Shown here one piece after another: positions 1 through 12,695 of a DNA stretch of 64,000 nt. The notes beneath the pieces were generated by a model. That model was not told the origin of the DNA, did not search any database, and saw only the letters and a program-made list of their open reading frames with translations. The stretch is from Membranipora membranacea. Lineage: Eukaryota > Bryozoa > Gymnolaemata > Cheilostomatida > Membraniporidae. Position 1 is the stretch's first letter. Every line of letters begins with the position of its first letter. The position numbers and the translations under genes are program-made. The DNA lies in the NCBI GenBank assembly GCA_914767715.1, contig OU612073.1, forward strand, positions 14,756,001-14,820,000, in the 5' to 3' direction.

Positions 1-545
1 TACAAAGATATGTTTTAACCATTCCATCACTGGAAAACTAGTCAGATTTGAATTGTGCTAATTATTTAGTTATATTGTCTGCAACCAACTAGAGAAAACC
101 ATTCAGTGTGAGTCTGCAGTGGTTCAGAGTTCTTGAAATTTTCATAATGCTGACTTATTGATTGATGAATGATGTACACTTTTCATGGGCTTTGTATAGC
201 TATCCTATCCATATCGCTCGGAAATTGTTCATTTGTCTCAGTCTTTTCCCATAAGGCTGCTGTCCATAACTAAAGCTCACGATGTTCTGTGATGGGATTC
301 AGCTGAAACGATGCCACAAGGCTGGATGTTGGGTGAGGGGGGTAGGAGTTTGGGGGCCTCATACTAGGGCGCGATGTGTATCACTGAAAGCTGCATTGAA
401 TATTTCAGCCTAGATGCCTTAGGAACTAGAGGTAATCTAAGTTCTCACAAAAGAATGGGTACGTAAAAAAGGGGCTAGATTTTGTTATCAGATGCAATTT
501 TGGATTCATAGATCAAATTGTGTTTTTTCCAGATTTTGAAGTAAG

Positions 546-1807
546 ATGACGTCTACGCTTAGGACTTCTGAATGTGTCTTAGTAGCTATGGCAATGCTGA
601 TTGCAATCAATGGAGCTTGGTGCCAACAGGGTGAGTTCACAAAAGGTTTTGAGTGCTGAAGATTTATATGCACCCTAATTTGGTTGACTGCTTTCATAAC
701 CTAACATTATACCCTCCTTGCACTGAACTATATTATTGTTTTGGGAACATTGAGTTTGTATGAGCGTTGATTGTTTGCTAAGAGATGATAATGCCCAAAC
801 CTCCTTATACCAATCCAGCTAGGCTTTTTCACATTTTAAGAGTAGACAATTAAAAAAAACAATGTTTTATGCCTATCAGTGGTACAATACCCCTCCTGCT
901 GTTTTGTAGATTTTTCGTTTGATTTGGACACTAGTAGCAGCAGCAAACCCCCAAGGGCTAGTGCAATCCCAGCAAAGTCTGCCAACACATTTCCAGAAGC
1001 TGGTAGAAATAATAGAGTACAAAACGTGAACTTTGGCAGCGTCAGCACTGGTGGGCAGACAAACGGTGTAGGCAACATTGGTGGTGGACTCAATGGTCAA
1101 AATAATGGAGGATCTTTCAACAGTTATCCCAACCAGGGCAGCAATACAAATGGAAACTCTAATGGTTGTGGAAGCAATGAGGTCGATCTATCGAAGTCCA
1201 ACTTTGTTAATTGCAGGGACCGAACACAGCCAGCTCCAGCATCAGGTACTCTGACACCTCCACCAGCTCAGTCTGCTCTACCAGCTCCACCCGGTCCAGC
1301 AGCTCCATCTGCTCCACCAGCTCCGCCTCCTCAATCAGGACAAAGAAGAGTAACCTTGGCAGCATCAGCAAGGCAAATACAAGGGCAAACTGCTAGGCGA
1401 AGGTGAGATACATATAGGATATAACATATGACATAAGTTTTTTCCTGCCCAGTAATAACAGAAAAACAGGCTCTACAAATTTGATTTAATTTTTCGAACC
1501 AGTGTGATTAGTCTATATCAGTTGATGGTTTCATCGTTTTTCATGGTTTTTATGATGGCACAGAGTGATCATTGATACGCTCAAAGCAGTTTGTCTTATC
1601 AATGGCATTCCTCTCAATTGGTATATTAAGATACAAATATACTAATTGAAATTTCTTTCTATATGTGGGAATAGAGCATGAAGAAACCAAAAGACTCAAC
1701 AGAAGAACAATAAAATCAGAAATAGAAGCAGATCATCTGGAAATAGAAACAGAAATGGGGGACAAACATCCCGAGGCAGTAATAATGTGCAAAGAAAATT
1801 GATCTGA
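546..1807 (+). CDS. SEC1: secreted Asn/Gly- and Pro/Ala-rich protein, 3 coding exons
   Basis: Not a family I recognise. Coding exons are 546-630, 910-1402 and probably 1684-1807, giving 233 aa. Exon 546-630 codes for 28 residues with a hydrophobic core and ends after Trp-Cys-Gln-Gln: a signal peptide. It closes in phase 1. The second exon starts with DFSFDLDTSS, carries the Asn/Gly module (NGVGNIGGGLNGQNNG), then a Val-Asp-Leu-Ser block and a Pro/Ala-rich stretch ending in Arg residues. The third exon is basic (Asn, Arg, Ser, Gln). The matching SEC2 exon begins one base after an intact AAG acceptor. In SEC1 that acceptor is lost and the conserved Cys codon has become a stop, but an AAG at 1681-1683 restores the SEC2 frame. 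Use of that acceptor is inference. The non-coding first exon must lie left of the window. AATAAA occurs at 2395-2400. Confidence 0.75.
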
Positions 1808-2959
1808 AACCGAACAGCCTATCTGCAGCAAATTCACGTACAATCATATCTATGCAACTAACAGGGAAGGGGGAGAACTATCTGAGTCTACAGCCTGGTT
1901 TCGGATGCCAGGTGATAAGGTGGCACTGATGTATGCGCTGTGTCAGAAGCTTATCCAATGTAACATATTATTCATATTCTTCCTATATATGGAAGATTAT
2001 GATAATCCAACAATGTAATTTACTAGAATCCCCGTTGAGTCCAGGTCAATGTTTATTTTTTATGGCAAAGATCACATTGTACTGGAAATTCCAGATTGTT
2101 GTATCTTGGGATGTTGGCTCACAGGCACTTGTCATTTTGATGCTGTTACAAGTTCAGGATCCATAACATGCCATGACAAACAAAGATTTAATTTACATTT
2201 TATATTGGCTGTATTTTCTTATAAATATATGATATAGTATTTTGATTAAATTTTCTTTTATAGTTCAATGCATTAATGTCATTAGCGTTGCTTGATTATG
2301 TTTAACGCAAATGGTGATTTATTTTCCTTATTTGTGAATGAGACATTTATTGTTAACATATCAACTCCATAATTAATCACACTACTTGCGGACCAATAAA
2401 ATAAGTTATTTCATCTGCAAAATTATTTGTCTCACTGTTTTTGAGCAGTGATTTCTTTGCACTGTGCACATTTTCTCATTATTAATGGGATGTTTGCTAT
2501 GTGTGTTTGTTCAACTACGAGACAACTAGTATAATTTTAATACAATACCATTCCGCAAACAATGTGAAAGATATTTGAAATATCGACTCGTCAGAAGAGC
2601 GGTTACAGGAGGTTCAAAAGGTCAAAAAATCTTTTAAATCCGATATATAGGTTGGGGCTGATGTGCAGAATACTGCTGAGGTTAAACTGAGTTTTATTTA
2701 TAAAAACTCTCTTCATAGTAGCTATTTAGGTCATAAATATGGATTTGTGTCATCATTCATTAGGATTATACTCTTATCTAAGGTCTCTTAGCAAACCAGC
2801 ACTTTTTAATCATTTTGGTAATTGGTTTGAAATACAGACAGTGCCAATTAGGATCTCATTTCTAATACTGATTGCTGATGATTGACTTTTTCAATCTAGG
2901 GTATTCTGATTTAGGAATGGTAGCAGCGTGATGCGGAAGAAAATAAAAGATAAAGCAAT

Positions 2960-2999
2960 ATAAATATAGATAAATACAGATAAATACAGATAAATAGGT
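2960..2999 (+). repeat. Short tandem repeat, unit GATAAATACA
   Basis: About three copies of a 10-bp unit, with partial copies at each side, in the SEC1-SEC2 spacer. Confidence 0.8.
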
Positions 3000-3122
3000 A
3001 ACATTATTGGTTGCTTTCATTCAGGATGACAAGCAAAATGTCAACTACACACAATTGTAATGGATTGGCTTTATTTTAGAGGTCAGAATTTCAAGCCAAA
3101 GTTCAAAGCTACAAGTAATGTA

Positions 3123-3246
3123 GTCTAAGCACTCAGACGGCTCCAATGCAAGTTAGTGGCATTACATTAGCAACCACCCATTTGGTAATGAGTGTTTGAT
3201 AATGTTATGCCACAAACTTACATTTGAGCCGTCTGAGTGCTTAGAC
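3123..3246. mobile_element. Palindromic MITE-like element, 124 bp
   Basis: The first and last 21 bases (left end GTCTAAGCACTCAGACGGCT) are perfect inverted repeats. Imperfect pairing continues inward to arms of about 55 bp. There is no coding capacity. The element family is not recognised. Confidence 0.85.
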
Positions 3247-5736
3247 AACAAGCAATACGATCCTAGAGTAATGTAAACAGTTTAAACTTTAACTAACTAA
3301 CTTAATTTCGCTATTTATTGCTCAAAACATGCAAATATGATAACAAAAGAGAACAATATATTGTATGCAAATTATCAGGAACAAATGAAACCTAAAAAAT
3401 AAAAAGCTGTCAAAACACTTCTATCTGTTTTTACAAATCCTCCTTGTTTCAACATTTTGAACAACTGTACATTAATTTTTTTATAAATCTGCTCTTGTTT
3501 GACAAGTTGCAGTTGATGATGATGTTTACTCACCTGTTGTGAAATAAGGACCGTAACAGCCATTATCAGAAAAATAATGGAATATGAAATAATGTCTATG
3601 AAGCAAAAACTCACAAATTGCATCAGAGTTTAAAGCTGGGAGAGGTGATCATATTGAGTTACATGTTACAAGCTTTTCATCCCGTCCTGTTTTCAACTTT
3701 GCTGGTCTTATACTTTTTGATCTGAGATTATCAAGAACTACAGAATTCGGTATTTTTCCAATGTCAAACCAGCTTAGTATTTCAAATGTCACGTCTGTTA
3801 TCGGTAACTCGTTTTTTGTTGCTAGTAAGGCGACATGGACCGCCTAATTTCGACTTAATGTACAATGATGGAAAATAACATATCTACTGAATCTGGGAAG
3901 CTCTCTAAAAATCTTGTTTGGATATGGTGTGTTATATTATATCATAGAAATGAGGCTGAGAGAGTCAAACTGATTGCAAGAAACATAGAAGCAGGTGAAG
4001 TCTACTCTTAGAGGCTGAGGTCACATTGTACTATTGAATGAAACATCAAAAATTTAAATGTAAGTTTTTCATGATAAATGTTTGATATTTGATGGTACAA
4101 ATTGTGTTGAATTTCAAGCATTGATTAAAAATACATCATAGGTGTTTGAGTACAACCTATTAAAAGCTTTCATAGAGTACTCTTTAAATGTAGATCAGAC
4201 CGACTTTCAACAAAATAACTCATATATCATTATCACTGTAGACGATCAAAGGCAGATCAATAAGTACCATTATGAGGCGACAGAAAGTTATGTGCAGAAC
4301 TAAAAACAGTGTGGAAAGGGCCTGGAACAGACAGTCAATTGTTTCTAGCGATGACAAAATGTCCCGGTAATACTTTGTCAATACTATTTAACTTTAAGTA
4401 GTCAGATATTTCCTGTGCAAAGCGTTTTACTTCCCTTTTTAATTTCCTTTCTGGCAGGGCACCAGGGTACATATGGCTCACATATCTGTTTGTTCAAAGG
4501 AATCATTGAATAAATACAGACAACAAAAAGACATCAGACCGTAAGGACACCTGACCCAGCCAAGTCTCAGGCATCATGAAGTTCAGCTGCCACTATTTCA
4601 CTTCCATGTGACCTGTTTAATAATAGAGTAAGACATAATATGTCAAAAAAAGCCAAGAATACAATTGCTATGATAGAAGAAAGAGGAAGCTCAGTTGGTT
4701 TGATAGCAAGCCTACCATCCAACACACAAGTTTTTGGGGTATTGGCTCCTACTCTGACGCCTACAGACTGTTGTGCTCTGTTGATGCCCTAGGAGTGCGC
4801 AGACAAGCCTGCAAATTGAGGGCAACTTTGCACCAATATGGTTATCTCTCCCTAAAGGCCCCATTAATTTCTCAATCTTTGAGCTGAATGAGGCCTTTTG
4901 ACATTTACACTCATTTAAAAGGTCACAGTATATTCACTCTTTAAAATGAAGTAGTTTGTTGACTACCAGTCAGGTCCCAATAAATGAGCTTTTTGCATTT
5001 CTTTTCTCTAACTGTGTGCCATAATTAGAATTAATTGCTGGGGGCAAACATAGTGATACTTAGATAGTGTGTCAATGTTCTGCAAGAACCTACTTGGATG
5101 ATGTTGGATGACATAGCGCTATCTGTTTTTTTTTAAACGGAGAAAATGGACCTTTTGAGTAAGGTAGATCTATATTGCAATTGTAAATTTATAGTATCAC
5201 GACATAATTTCAAAAGTTCGAAATTAGAATAGCTTTTTGCTTATACATACATACACACATCCTTACTCCTTTTTTGTATTTGGCCAGATACCACATTATT
5301 GAGCTGCTCCATCGATTGCTTAGGAAATTTTGATTAGGAAATAACATTTTTGTTAGAGGATATTGCAAGTTAACTCACATTGATGATCCCATAAAAATAC
5401 ATTATCTATGTTTTTTGCACAAAGTTACGTCATGACGAATGTAACTTTGTGACATCAGAATAGGTTTACCCTGAAACAATAGAATAAACATTGTACGTTT
5501 TATAAACTTTAAACTGTGTATCCTGTTTAAATAGTTTTAAACAACATTACGCTTTCGTTATGATTAATTTTTTGTCCCATAAGCTGATTTCTTAATCTTG
5601 TGCAAAACACATAAATGTGATATATGTTGACTTTCTGATTGGCCGATTGGGTAAACAATTTCTTCAGGTTGGTACTATCACAGCAGCTTAAGGGCTTTGC
5701 AGAGGTAATTATGAGCAATAAAATGGGCCACTATAA

Positions 5737-5743
5737 TATAAAT
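5737..5743 (+). promoter_or_regulatory. TATA box of SEC2
   Basis: TATAAAT lies about 30 bp upstream of a short non-coding exon that ends at 5805 with a good donor (AACG|GTAAGTTT). The same layout (TATA box, short leader exon, donor GTAAGT or GTGGGT) is seen before SEC3, SEC4 and SEC5, which supports it. The leader intron runs from 5806 to 6865. Confidence 0.7.
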
Positions 5744-6149
5744 CCCTGGCTGTTAATTCATTAAGACACATACAAGCTGATACTGAAACTGAAAGCATTG
5801 AAACGGTAAGTTTATTTTCTGTCTCTCTTTAGATTCAAAAGTATAACCATTTCATACCAGTGATTCTGCAGGGTTGCTGATAACAATGAAATTTTTGATG
5901 GCAGCTGCACAATTCAATTATAGAGTAATATACAAAGATATGTTTTGTCGCTTGGTGTTTATGTCGCTGGTAGTAGAGTGCTGGTCAGACTTGTCAGTGA
6001 CACAAGAGCAAAATTAACACCTTAAATTGATTGATTCCCTCTTAGTTCAACTTTTACTGCTGTGCAAAGTGAAACTTATTAACAGCAAACTAGAGGAAAC
6101 CATTCAGCATGAACGTGCTGCGGTCCAGAATCCTTGAAATTGGTTGATT

Positions 6150-6425
6150 AAGAAATGGTTGATTAAAATCAGGCGCCTTATCACAGGCCACATCCCGAAG
6201 CATGTTCGCCGAAATATTAGTTGTCATTGTGGTGAGGCCGCAATACCTGCGCCAGGTTGCTCTCTGTTTGCAGACAGGTCAGAGCATACCTGGGGGCTAA
6301 CGAAACCCCAGTATTTGATGGACTGCAGTGGGATTTGAACCCACAACCTTTAGCATTTGCATGCAAAAGAAATGCAAAAGGAACGGCGCTCTAACTAACT
6401 GAGCCACCTCCTACTGCTTGTCACC
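6150..6425 (-). mobile_element. tRNA-derived SINE in the leader intron of SEC2
   Basis: Read on the minus strand, the right end begins with a tRNA-like head. An A-box-like GGCTCAGTTAGTTAGAGC sits near 6405-6385 and a B-box-like GGTTCAAATCC near 6344-6331, followed by a tRNA-unrelated body down to about 6160. The two boxes are further apart than in a real tRNA because of an insert with repeated TTTGCAT-like units. The aligned SEC1 intron lacks this block, so it inserted after the SEC1/SEC2 duplication or was lost from SEC1. Exact ends and the target duplication are not clear. Confidence 0.75.
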
Positions 6426-6878
6426 GCACTGACTTATTGTTTGATCAAAGATTACCTGTTCCATAGCTTGTCCCATTCCTATGTCGAAGATTCTTAGTCT
6501 AAGCACATAACATTAAGTCAGAGCTCCCCTTGTCCCCTTGTCTGACGACCCCCCCCCGGGGCAGACGCCGCGTTTGCCATAACTAAGGCCTGTCATGGCA
6601 GCTGACAGGAATAATAAATCTCTGTGATGAATACTGAGCACCTAACCTACTCATTTTCATGTTGGGTTTCATCTGCACCGCTGACAGAAGACTGCAAATC
6701 ATATCACTAAAAGCTGCATTGAATCTTTCAATCTGGGTGATCAGAGAATTAGAAACAATTTATGTTCTCATGAAGGGATGGTAAACAGAAGGCAAGATTT
6801 TAACAATCGTTATCAGATCCATGTGTAGATACATAAAAATAAAAAAATTGTCTGTTTTCTTCTAGATTGTAAGATAAG

Positions 6879-8267
6879 ATGACGTTTACACCTACGACTT
6901 CTCAATACGTGCTAGTAGCTATGGTGATGCTGATTGTCATCAATGGTGCCCGATGCCAGGAAGGTAAGTTCATAATAGTATTATGGTGTTGGAGGTTTAT
7001 ATTAACTCCTCTTAGGTTGGCTGTTTTTGCTAGCTAGCGGTTAACCCATCCCCCCTTTGTACACGGAGGTTGTTTTAGTATTGGGTGTTTGCTATGAGAT
7101 GATAATAGAGGGCCACCACCTCCTCAAACTCCTGTAGGCACTGATCCATCAGGTTGGAGCAAATCTATCAGAAAAAATTTAATGTTGTATATCGTTCATG
7201 GCTATAGTGATATAATACATCTCCCATTGCTCTGTTGTAGATTTCTCATATGAATTTGACGCTAGCAGTTTAGCTGGTATAAGGAACAACATGGATAACA
7301 TTGAAGGCAGCGTCAGCGGGCAAAATAATGGGCAAGGGAATACGGGCGGTGGTATAAACGGTCAAAACAATGGGCGAGGAAATGTCATAATCAACTCTGG
7401 AGATATAGATATCGATGAGCTTAGAGCTCAAGCTCCGAGAAGTAATCCAGATTTGAATCGCCCAAACTTTGAATTTGACCCAGCTTCACTTGGCCTCAAC
7501 AACATCAGACCTCCACCAAGAGCTAGTCCTATCCCAGAAGATACTGAGGTTGATCTGTCAGCACTCAACTTTGTTAATCGCAGAGAGCAGACCCAGCCTA
7601 ACTTGCAGTCATTGTCTGAATTTAACGTTCCAGTCAGCACAAATCTAGTACCTCAAGTAGAAATTCCACAGCGGCCGATAGTTCTACCGAATTCCCAGAT
7701 TCAATCTGATCCAACAGCTCCACCAGCATCAGATGCTCTGACACCTCCTCCAGCACCACCTGCTCCAGCTGCTCCACCTGCACCTCCCGCTCCAACAGAA
7801 CAGGCAGCACGCAAAATAGTAACACCGGCAGCATCAGCAAGACGAAGACAGGGGCAAACTGGGCGAAGGTGAGATATATTTTGTTACTTCTCACAAGTGT
7901 ATTCTGTCCAATGATAAAAATGCAAAACAACATCATGCAGTTAAGTTAGGACTCTACAAAAAGATTTTTATAAAATTTTAATTTCTCAAATGGTGTAATT
8001 GGTCTATTTCTGTCGATGTGCACTCAATGGGCCCAAAGCCGTTTGTGATTTATAGCAATTACCTCAATTAGAAGTCAAGTATGACAGAATAAAATTAAAT
8101 TTGTTTCAAGGTGTGGAAATAGACAATGTAGAAACCAAAAGAATCAACAGAGCAGCAATAGAAAAAGAAATAGAAGTGGATCATCCGGAAATAATAACAG
8201 AAATGGAAGCAGATCATCTGGAAACAAAAACGGGCGACAAGCATTCCATGGCAGGAGAGTGCAATAA
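6879..8267 (+). CDS. SEC2: secreted Asn/Gly- and Pro/Ala-rich protein with basic Cys-containing tail
   Basis: Unrecognised family; the best-preserved member. Coding exons are 6879-6963, 7241-7868 and 8111-8267, giving 289 aa. The phases (1, then 2) join without a break. Residues 1-26 are a signal peptide (YVLVAMVMLIVINGARC core). The mature start DFSYEFDASS resembles SEC1. Residues about 45-75 hold the Asn/Gly module (GNTGGGINGQNNG). A middle region rich in Asp, Pro and Asn includes EVDLSALNFVNRR, shared with SEC1. Residues about 185-215 are Pro/Ala-rich. Residues 238-289 are a strongly basic tail starting RCGNRQCRNQ and rich in Arg, Asn and Ser. The low-complexity secreted body with a cationic end would suit a matrix, mucus or adhesive protein, but that is a guess. 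Confidence 0.85.
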
Positions 8268-10606
8268 AAATTCATCCTAACCCAACTGACTTTTAGCAGC
8301 AAAACTATATATATATAGCCCTAGCAAACATGTCAATGTACATGTATTACAATGATATATATGCAACTACCGGGTAACTATCAGATCGGGGTTTCAGAGC
8401 GCCAGGCATTAAGTATAAATATCTTGTACCGGTCTATGAATTGTGCCAGTAGCTTACAAGATGAATGTAGGTCATAATTACCATAAGTACTAACTAAATT
8501 GCTATGAGATATGAATGAGTATCCCATAATGCAATTTTATTGAATTCCCACTGAGATTTAGGTCAACAATAGTTTATATGGAAGAGACAAGATCATAAGA
8601 CTACTGGGATTTCCATTTTGTTACATGTTTGGAATTTAGCTAGCAGGTGCTGTGTTAAGTTCAAGATACAAAGTATGTCAAGTCAGTGATAAAATCTTGT
8701 TTATATATCATACTTTTGGAGTTCAACATAATACAATATAATATATTACAATTACTTTTCCTTTTACAGTTTATTGTATTCTAGTCATTTGTGTTGATGA
8801 ACTAAATTTAACAGGAGTGGGGTTATATAACCCATTGTATGATTTAGTTTCCCTCTTTTTGCCTGAGAAATTTATCGTTATCGTAGTAAAATTATAATCA
8901 CCCAACTATTATATTCTGTATCTGCATCATTGCTGACTAATGAAATATGTTAATATAGAATTTATAACTATCTCTATTTTTGAGCAGTTATAATCTCACT
9001 GTCCCTGTCCATGATCAATTCGAAATAATTATTTACTATTATGGTTTGTTCTACTAAAGGATGACTAGTCTTTAATGTTAACTACATAAGAAAAGTGACC
9101 CAGTTCAGAAAAGTACATAGCAGCTTGAGTTTTCAAAAAGTACAAGGCTTAGAGTGTATTAATATATTAGGCCTACTATCCATGTCTTGTTTTGTGTGAA
9201 ATGATTAGAATACAGCATTAGCAACCAATAGTGTCTTACAACAATGCTGTTAAGCCTTGATGAACATCTTGCCAGCGACTGATCCTTTCAGGGCAGATAA
9301 ATAATTTGTAATTTAGGCCTATAAATACAGAAACCATACTGCGAACTGTCAAGGTGATATTTATTTAATACATTAAGAAGCCAGAAATGTGGTGAGAGCA
9401 TAATTTCACAAGAGGTGCAAAATACTTGTAACCATAATTACAAAATTGAAAAAGGTTTGCATTTTTCTTAAAAACCTGATCTATAGTTTGGAAGAAGGTC
9501 TCAAGGTGATAGGCTGCACTAGGTCGGGTTAATGAGTAAAACACAATAGAAGATTCAATTGTTTGGAGCTTCTTATGCGATCAGGTCAATGATGGATTAG
9601 ATTTGACGTAACTTATTGCATTTTGCTTCATATATTTTTCAAACTGTGAGCCGCTGTCTTCTTGTGAGGAGATTCTGATATACCAATCACTATTTTCCCT
9701 CAGCAAGTCCATTGTCCGAAAGTTCAAAGATTCTGAAAGAATCTGGTCATGGATTATGAAATTGGCAATAGGAGCAAACCAATGAAAAGATTATGTCAAT
9801 ACGGGATTGACCTAGTTTTTTTAGATATGATATATGAAGTGAAATCTTAAAGATAAGCCAGGGCCGTTATTATGGTGTTGGAGATTCTCCAACCAAGTGA
9901 TCATAATATGTTGCCCAAGTACCATCAAGTCATCAAACATAGCCGATGCGAGCAAAAAAAATACCCCAAATGAATGTTTGAAATCAACAAAGAGATGTCA
10001 CAGCACAAGAATATCTAAGTGAGATGTGCCTTGATGGTTTCCATCCTGCTATCTGTCTCAAATAAATCAAAAAATATTATTTCAAATTTGAACAACATTT
10101 TCTTAACTACCAGTTAAAATGACAACATGACAATTTATTTCCCTTTTTAATCTCCTCAAACAAACAGTTTTTGCTCATTATGTTAAGTTTTTATTTTGTT
10201 ATTTGATGTTGACGAACCAAGGTTGTAACATGACATATGAATCATCATCATTTACTATAGGGAAGGATAGACCCAGGGGTGAGGGGAGCAAAAACAAACA
10301 GCCAATATATGCTCCCCAAGTGCAAAACCCAGATGTACAGAGAGCAAAAACAAAGAATACTTCCTAAGTGAGACTCACTCACATCAATGAATCACTCCTT
10401 GTCCAGACTTAATCTAGCTGTCCAGAGATGTGATTTGGCACGATTTTTGGTGAACTTCATAATCCATATTCACTAATCCTACCAATCTCCTAGGGAACAC
10501 ATAAAAGTGATCTATGTTATTTATCTTTTTGAAGGACGGAAAGAATAACTAGTGAGGTTTCTTCCACCACTGTGATTATAGCAAGCAATTAAAAGTGCAA
10601 TAGTTA
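8268..10606. other. SEC2-SEC3 spacer, no gene seen
   Basis: AT-rich, without a long open frame. The first 500 bases resemble the 3' region of SEC1. The rest is unrecognised. Confidence 0.6.
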
Positions 10607-10613
10607 TATAAAT
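10607..10613 (+). promoter_or_regulatory. TATA box of SEC3
   Basis: TATAAAT sits about 30 bp before a short non-coding leader exon that ends at 10662 with donor GTAAGTTT. The leader intron is about 1.3 kb long and ends at the acceptor CAG 11971-11973, just before the SEC3 start codon. It holds nothing I recognise apart from AT-rich sequence and a short TA run near 11555. Confidence 0.65.
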
Positions 10614-11986
10614 CCATAGGAGTGGACCTAAGTCACACAGTCAGGCCTTGCACTCTGAATTGGTAAGTTTAAATCATCTCTATATTTTTTGTGAAGTGAG
10701 GCCTTTAGGCTGTCGTTCACACTGAAGTTTTTTGAAAGTACATATGCAACCTAACATGATCGATAAAGTATATTTCATTAGACAACCGCAGAAAATTCTT
10801 TTTTTCCTTCCAACACTCCAAAGTTTTTATCCAAAGAATATATGTACGATCCAGGCAATTATGACTAGAATTCGTAACTTCTTCACTTTAATTTGTCAAA
10901 AATTTGATGTTTTCTTGCTAGGATCGTGTTTCGTATTTAGGTAATTGGATTTAAAATGTAGAAAATTATCTTTTAGCAACATAGTAAATAACCCAGGAAG
11001 AGATGTGAATATTTGCATGGAGTTTTCAAGTTGTCTGATCTTTATTTTAGTCAAGTTACTACAGCTGATACACCAGCTTAAAAAAACTCCATTGGTGTAT
11101 CTATGTACAAGTTTGGAATGTTTGATATTAGCTCATAAAGTGGTCCATGACCCTACATCTATCCAAAAGTTCTTATCTCTGCTATTCACCACCATCAAAC
11201 ACAGCAGAAAAACTATTTTTAATTTATCCAACTCGATTGCTTGTTCACACTATATAGACTAAAGACTGTTGGAAACATAAATTCTTGTTTAATTCCACCA
11301 CTGCTCTCTGAAATTGTCTATCGCATGAACAACACAACATTAGTTAAAATGCTATTTTCTAAAGCTAGCCATGAACACATCTGGTCCACAGCTTATATCC
11401 TGAGCTTTAGTTCCTATTTTAGTAGTTTGTGAGTTTTAATAGCGCATTAGTGCCTATATATTTCCTGACTTTATTCTAGAACCGTTCAAATATGCCGTAT
11501 CAAATTTAATCTATCTATCATCTAATATATCAAAACAGTCTTACTTTAAACTTATATATATATATATATCGATATCGATTTCAATATACGATCTATCCAC
11601 CTTCGATATCATCCCCATGTTTTAGAATTATTCACCTTAAATCTATTTTATTGTTCAACAATTACAATTTACTGTTTTCAAAAAAAATTATCAAGTGTTC
11701 TTTAAATGAACTTTTTGGACTTTATCATTCTTATAGTTGTGTTAGTTTTGTCTTGTAAGGTCAGTTTTTCTGTATACAACTGAATCTTCATTTGGTGTTT
11801 AAGTCTCCTTACTTAAAATTTCCTATGATAGAGGGCTGTCAAATACTTTCTGCATAGCGCAGTCACAGTTTTCATAAAACAATAAGACAAGATGAAGAAT
11901 CTAGTACCCGCAGTACCATATAAACTATTGACATCGGTGGACACACACATAAAATCACTTTCTTACATTACAGAAATAAAGTCAAA

Positions 11987-12695
11987 ATGGTGGTTACTGC
12001 TATATCTTCTGAATATATTCTCGTTACCATGGCAATGCTAATCATTGTATGCTGTAGCCGGTGTGACGCAGGTTGGTGTTAATGTTAAACTTTCTTCAGA
12101 TTATATTTGAAAACATCTTTGAATTTTACACTTCCTTTGGTCATGTTTTACAATTGACGGCTGTTGAAAAACGAGGCTGAAATATCAAACATATCGTCTG
12201 CATTAAATCGCAATTATTTCTGATCTCTTAAACCATGCCATAATGTTACAATGCCTTGCCTCACAAACTGTGTGCTCATATTTTGTAGCAGGGCAAGATT
12301 ACAGTTGGAAACCGAAGAAGACATACCCCGGATTTGTCTTCAGTGGTACAGGCAGGGGTAATACAGGACCCAATAGGCCTACAGGAGTCAATACAGGTGT
12401 CAATACAGGTGTCAGCGCTCAAGGCAATGGGGTAGGAAATACAGGCGATGGTACATATGGTAAAAACAACGGCGAGGGAAATAAATATATGAACCAAGAG
12501 GATGTCAGTGCATACATCTCTCAACTCCCAACCAGAGACGATTATACACAATACAGGAACAATAACAATAACAGAGGCCAATCTGGTAGTGGCAGTCGAG
12601 TTCCATCATGGTCAAGTGCGACAAGAGGCGATACATGGTCTAGCTCAGCAGGCAACGATTGGAGGGCCTGGAGTCAGAGATATGTCTCACCCTAA
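11987..12695 (+). CDS. SEC3: short secreted Asn/Gly/Thr-rich protein
   Basis: Family member of 163 aa. Coding exons are 11987-12071 and 12289-12695. The first exon is 85 nt, exactly as in SEC1 and SEC2, and encodes a signal peptide ending near Cys-Asp-Ala. The donor is weak (G|GTTGGT). The second exon starts AGQDYSWKPKK, has short Gly-Val-Asn-Thr repeats, then the module NGVGNTGDGTYGKNNG, then a Ser/Trp/Asn-rich end. Unlike SEC1, SEC2 and SEC4 it stops inside this exon, and no basic last exon is visible. The acceptor is a tandem TAGCAG, so an isoform one residue shorter (start at 12292) is possible. Confidence 0.8.

Larger units (their letters stand above)
1808..5736. other. SEC1-SEC2 spacer
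   Basis: It holds the SEC1 3' region (to the AATAAA at 2395), a short tandem repeat and the 124-bp palindromic element. The part up to about 2400 aligns with the 3' region of SEC2. One exon-like stretch on the minus strand (3623-3534) is discussed under findings. Nothing else is recognised. Confidence 0.6.

Noticed and set aside
6326-6410. Possible minus-strand tRNA gene
   Set aside because: The spacing between the A and B boxes is too long and is filled with repeated TTTGCAT units; it continues into a SINE body.
10732-11432. Three consecutive plus-strand frames in the SEC3 leader intron
   Set aside because: AT-rich, Leu/Ile/Lys-heavy translations without splice signals or motifs, as expected by chance.
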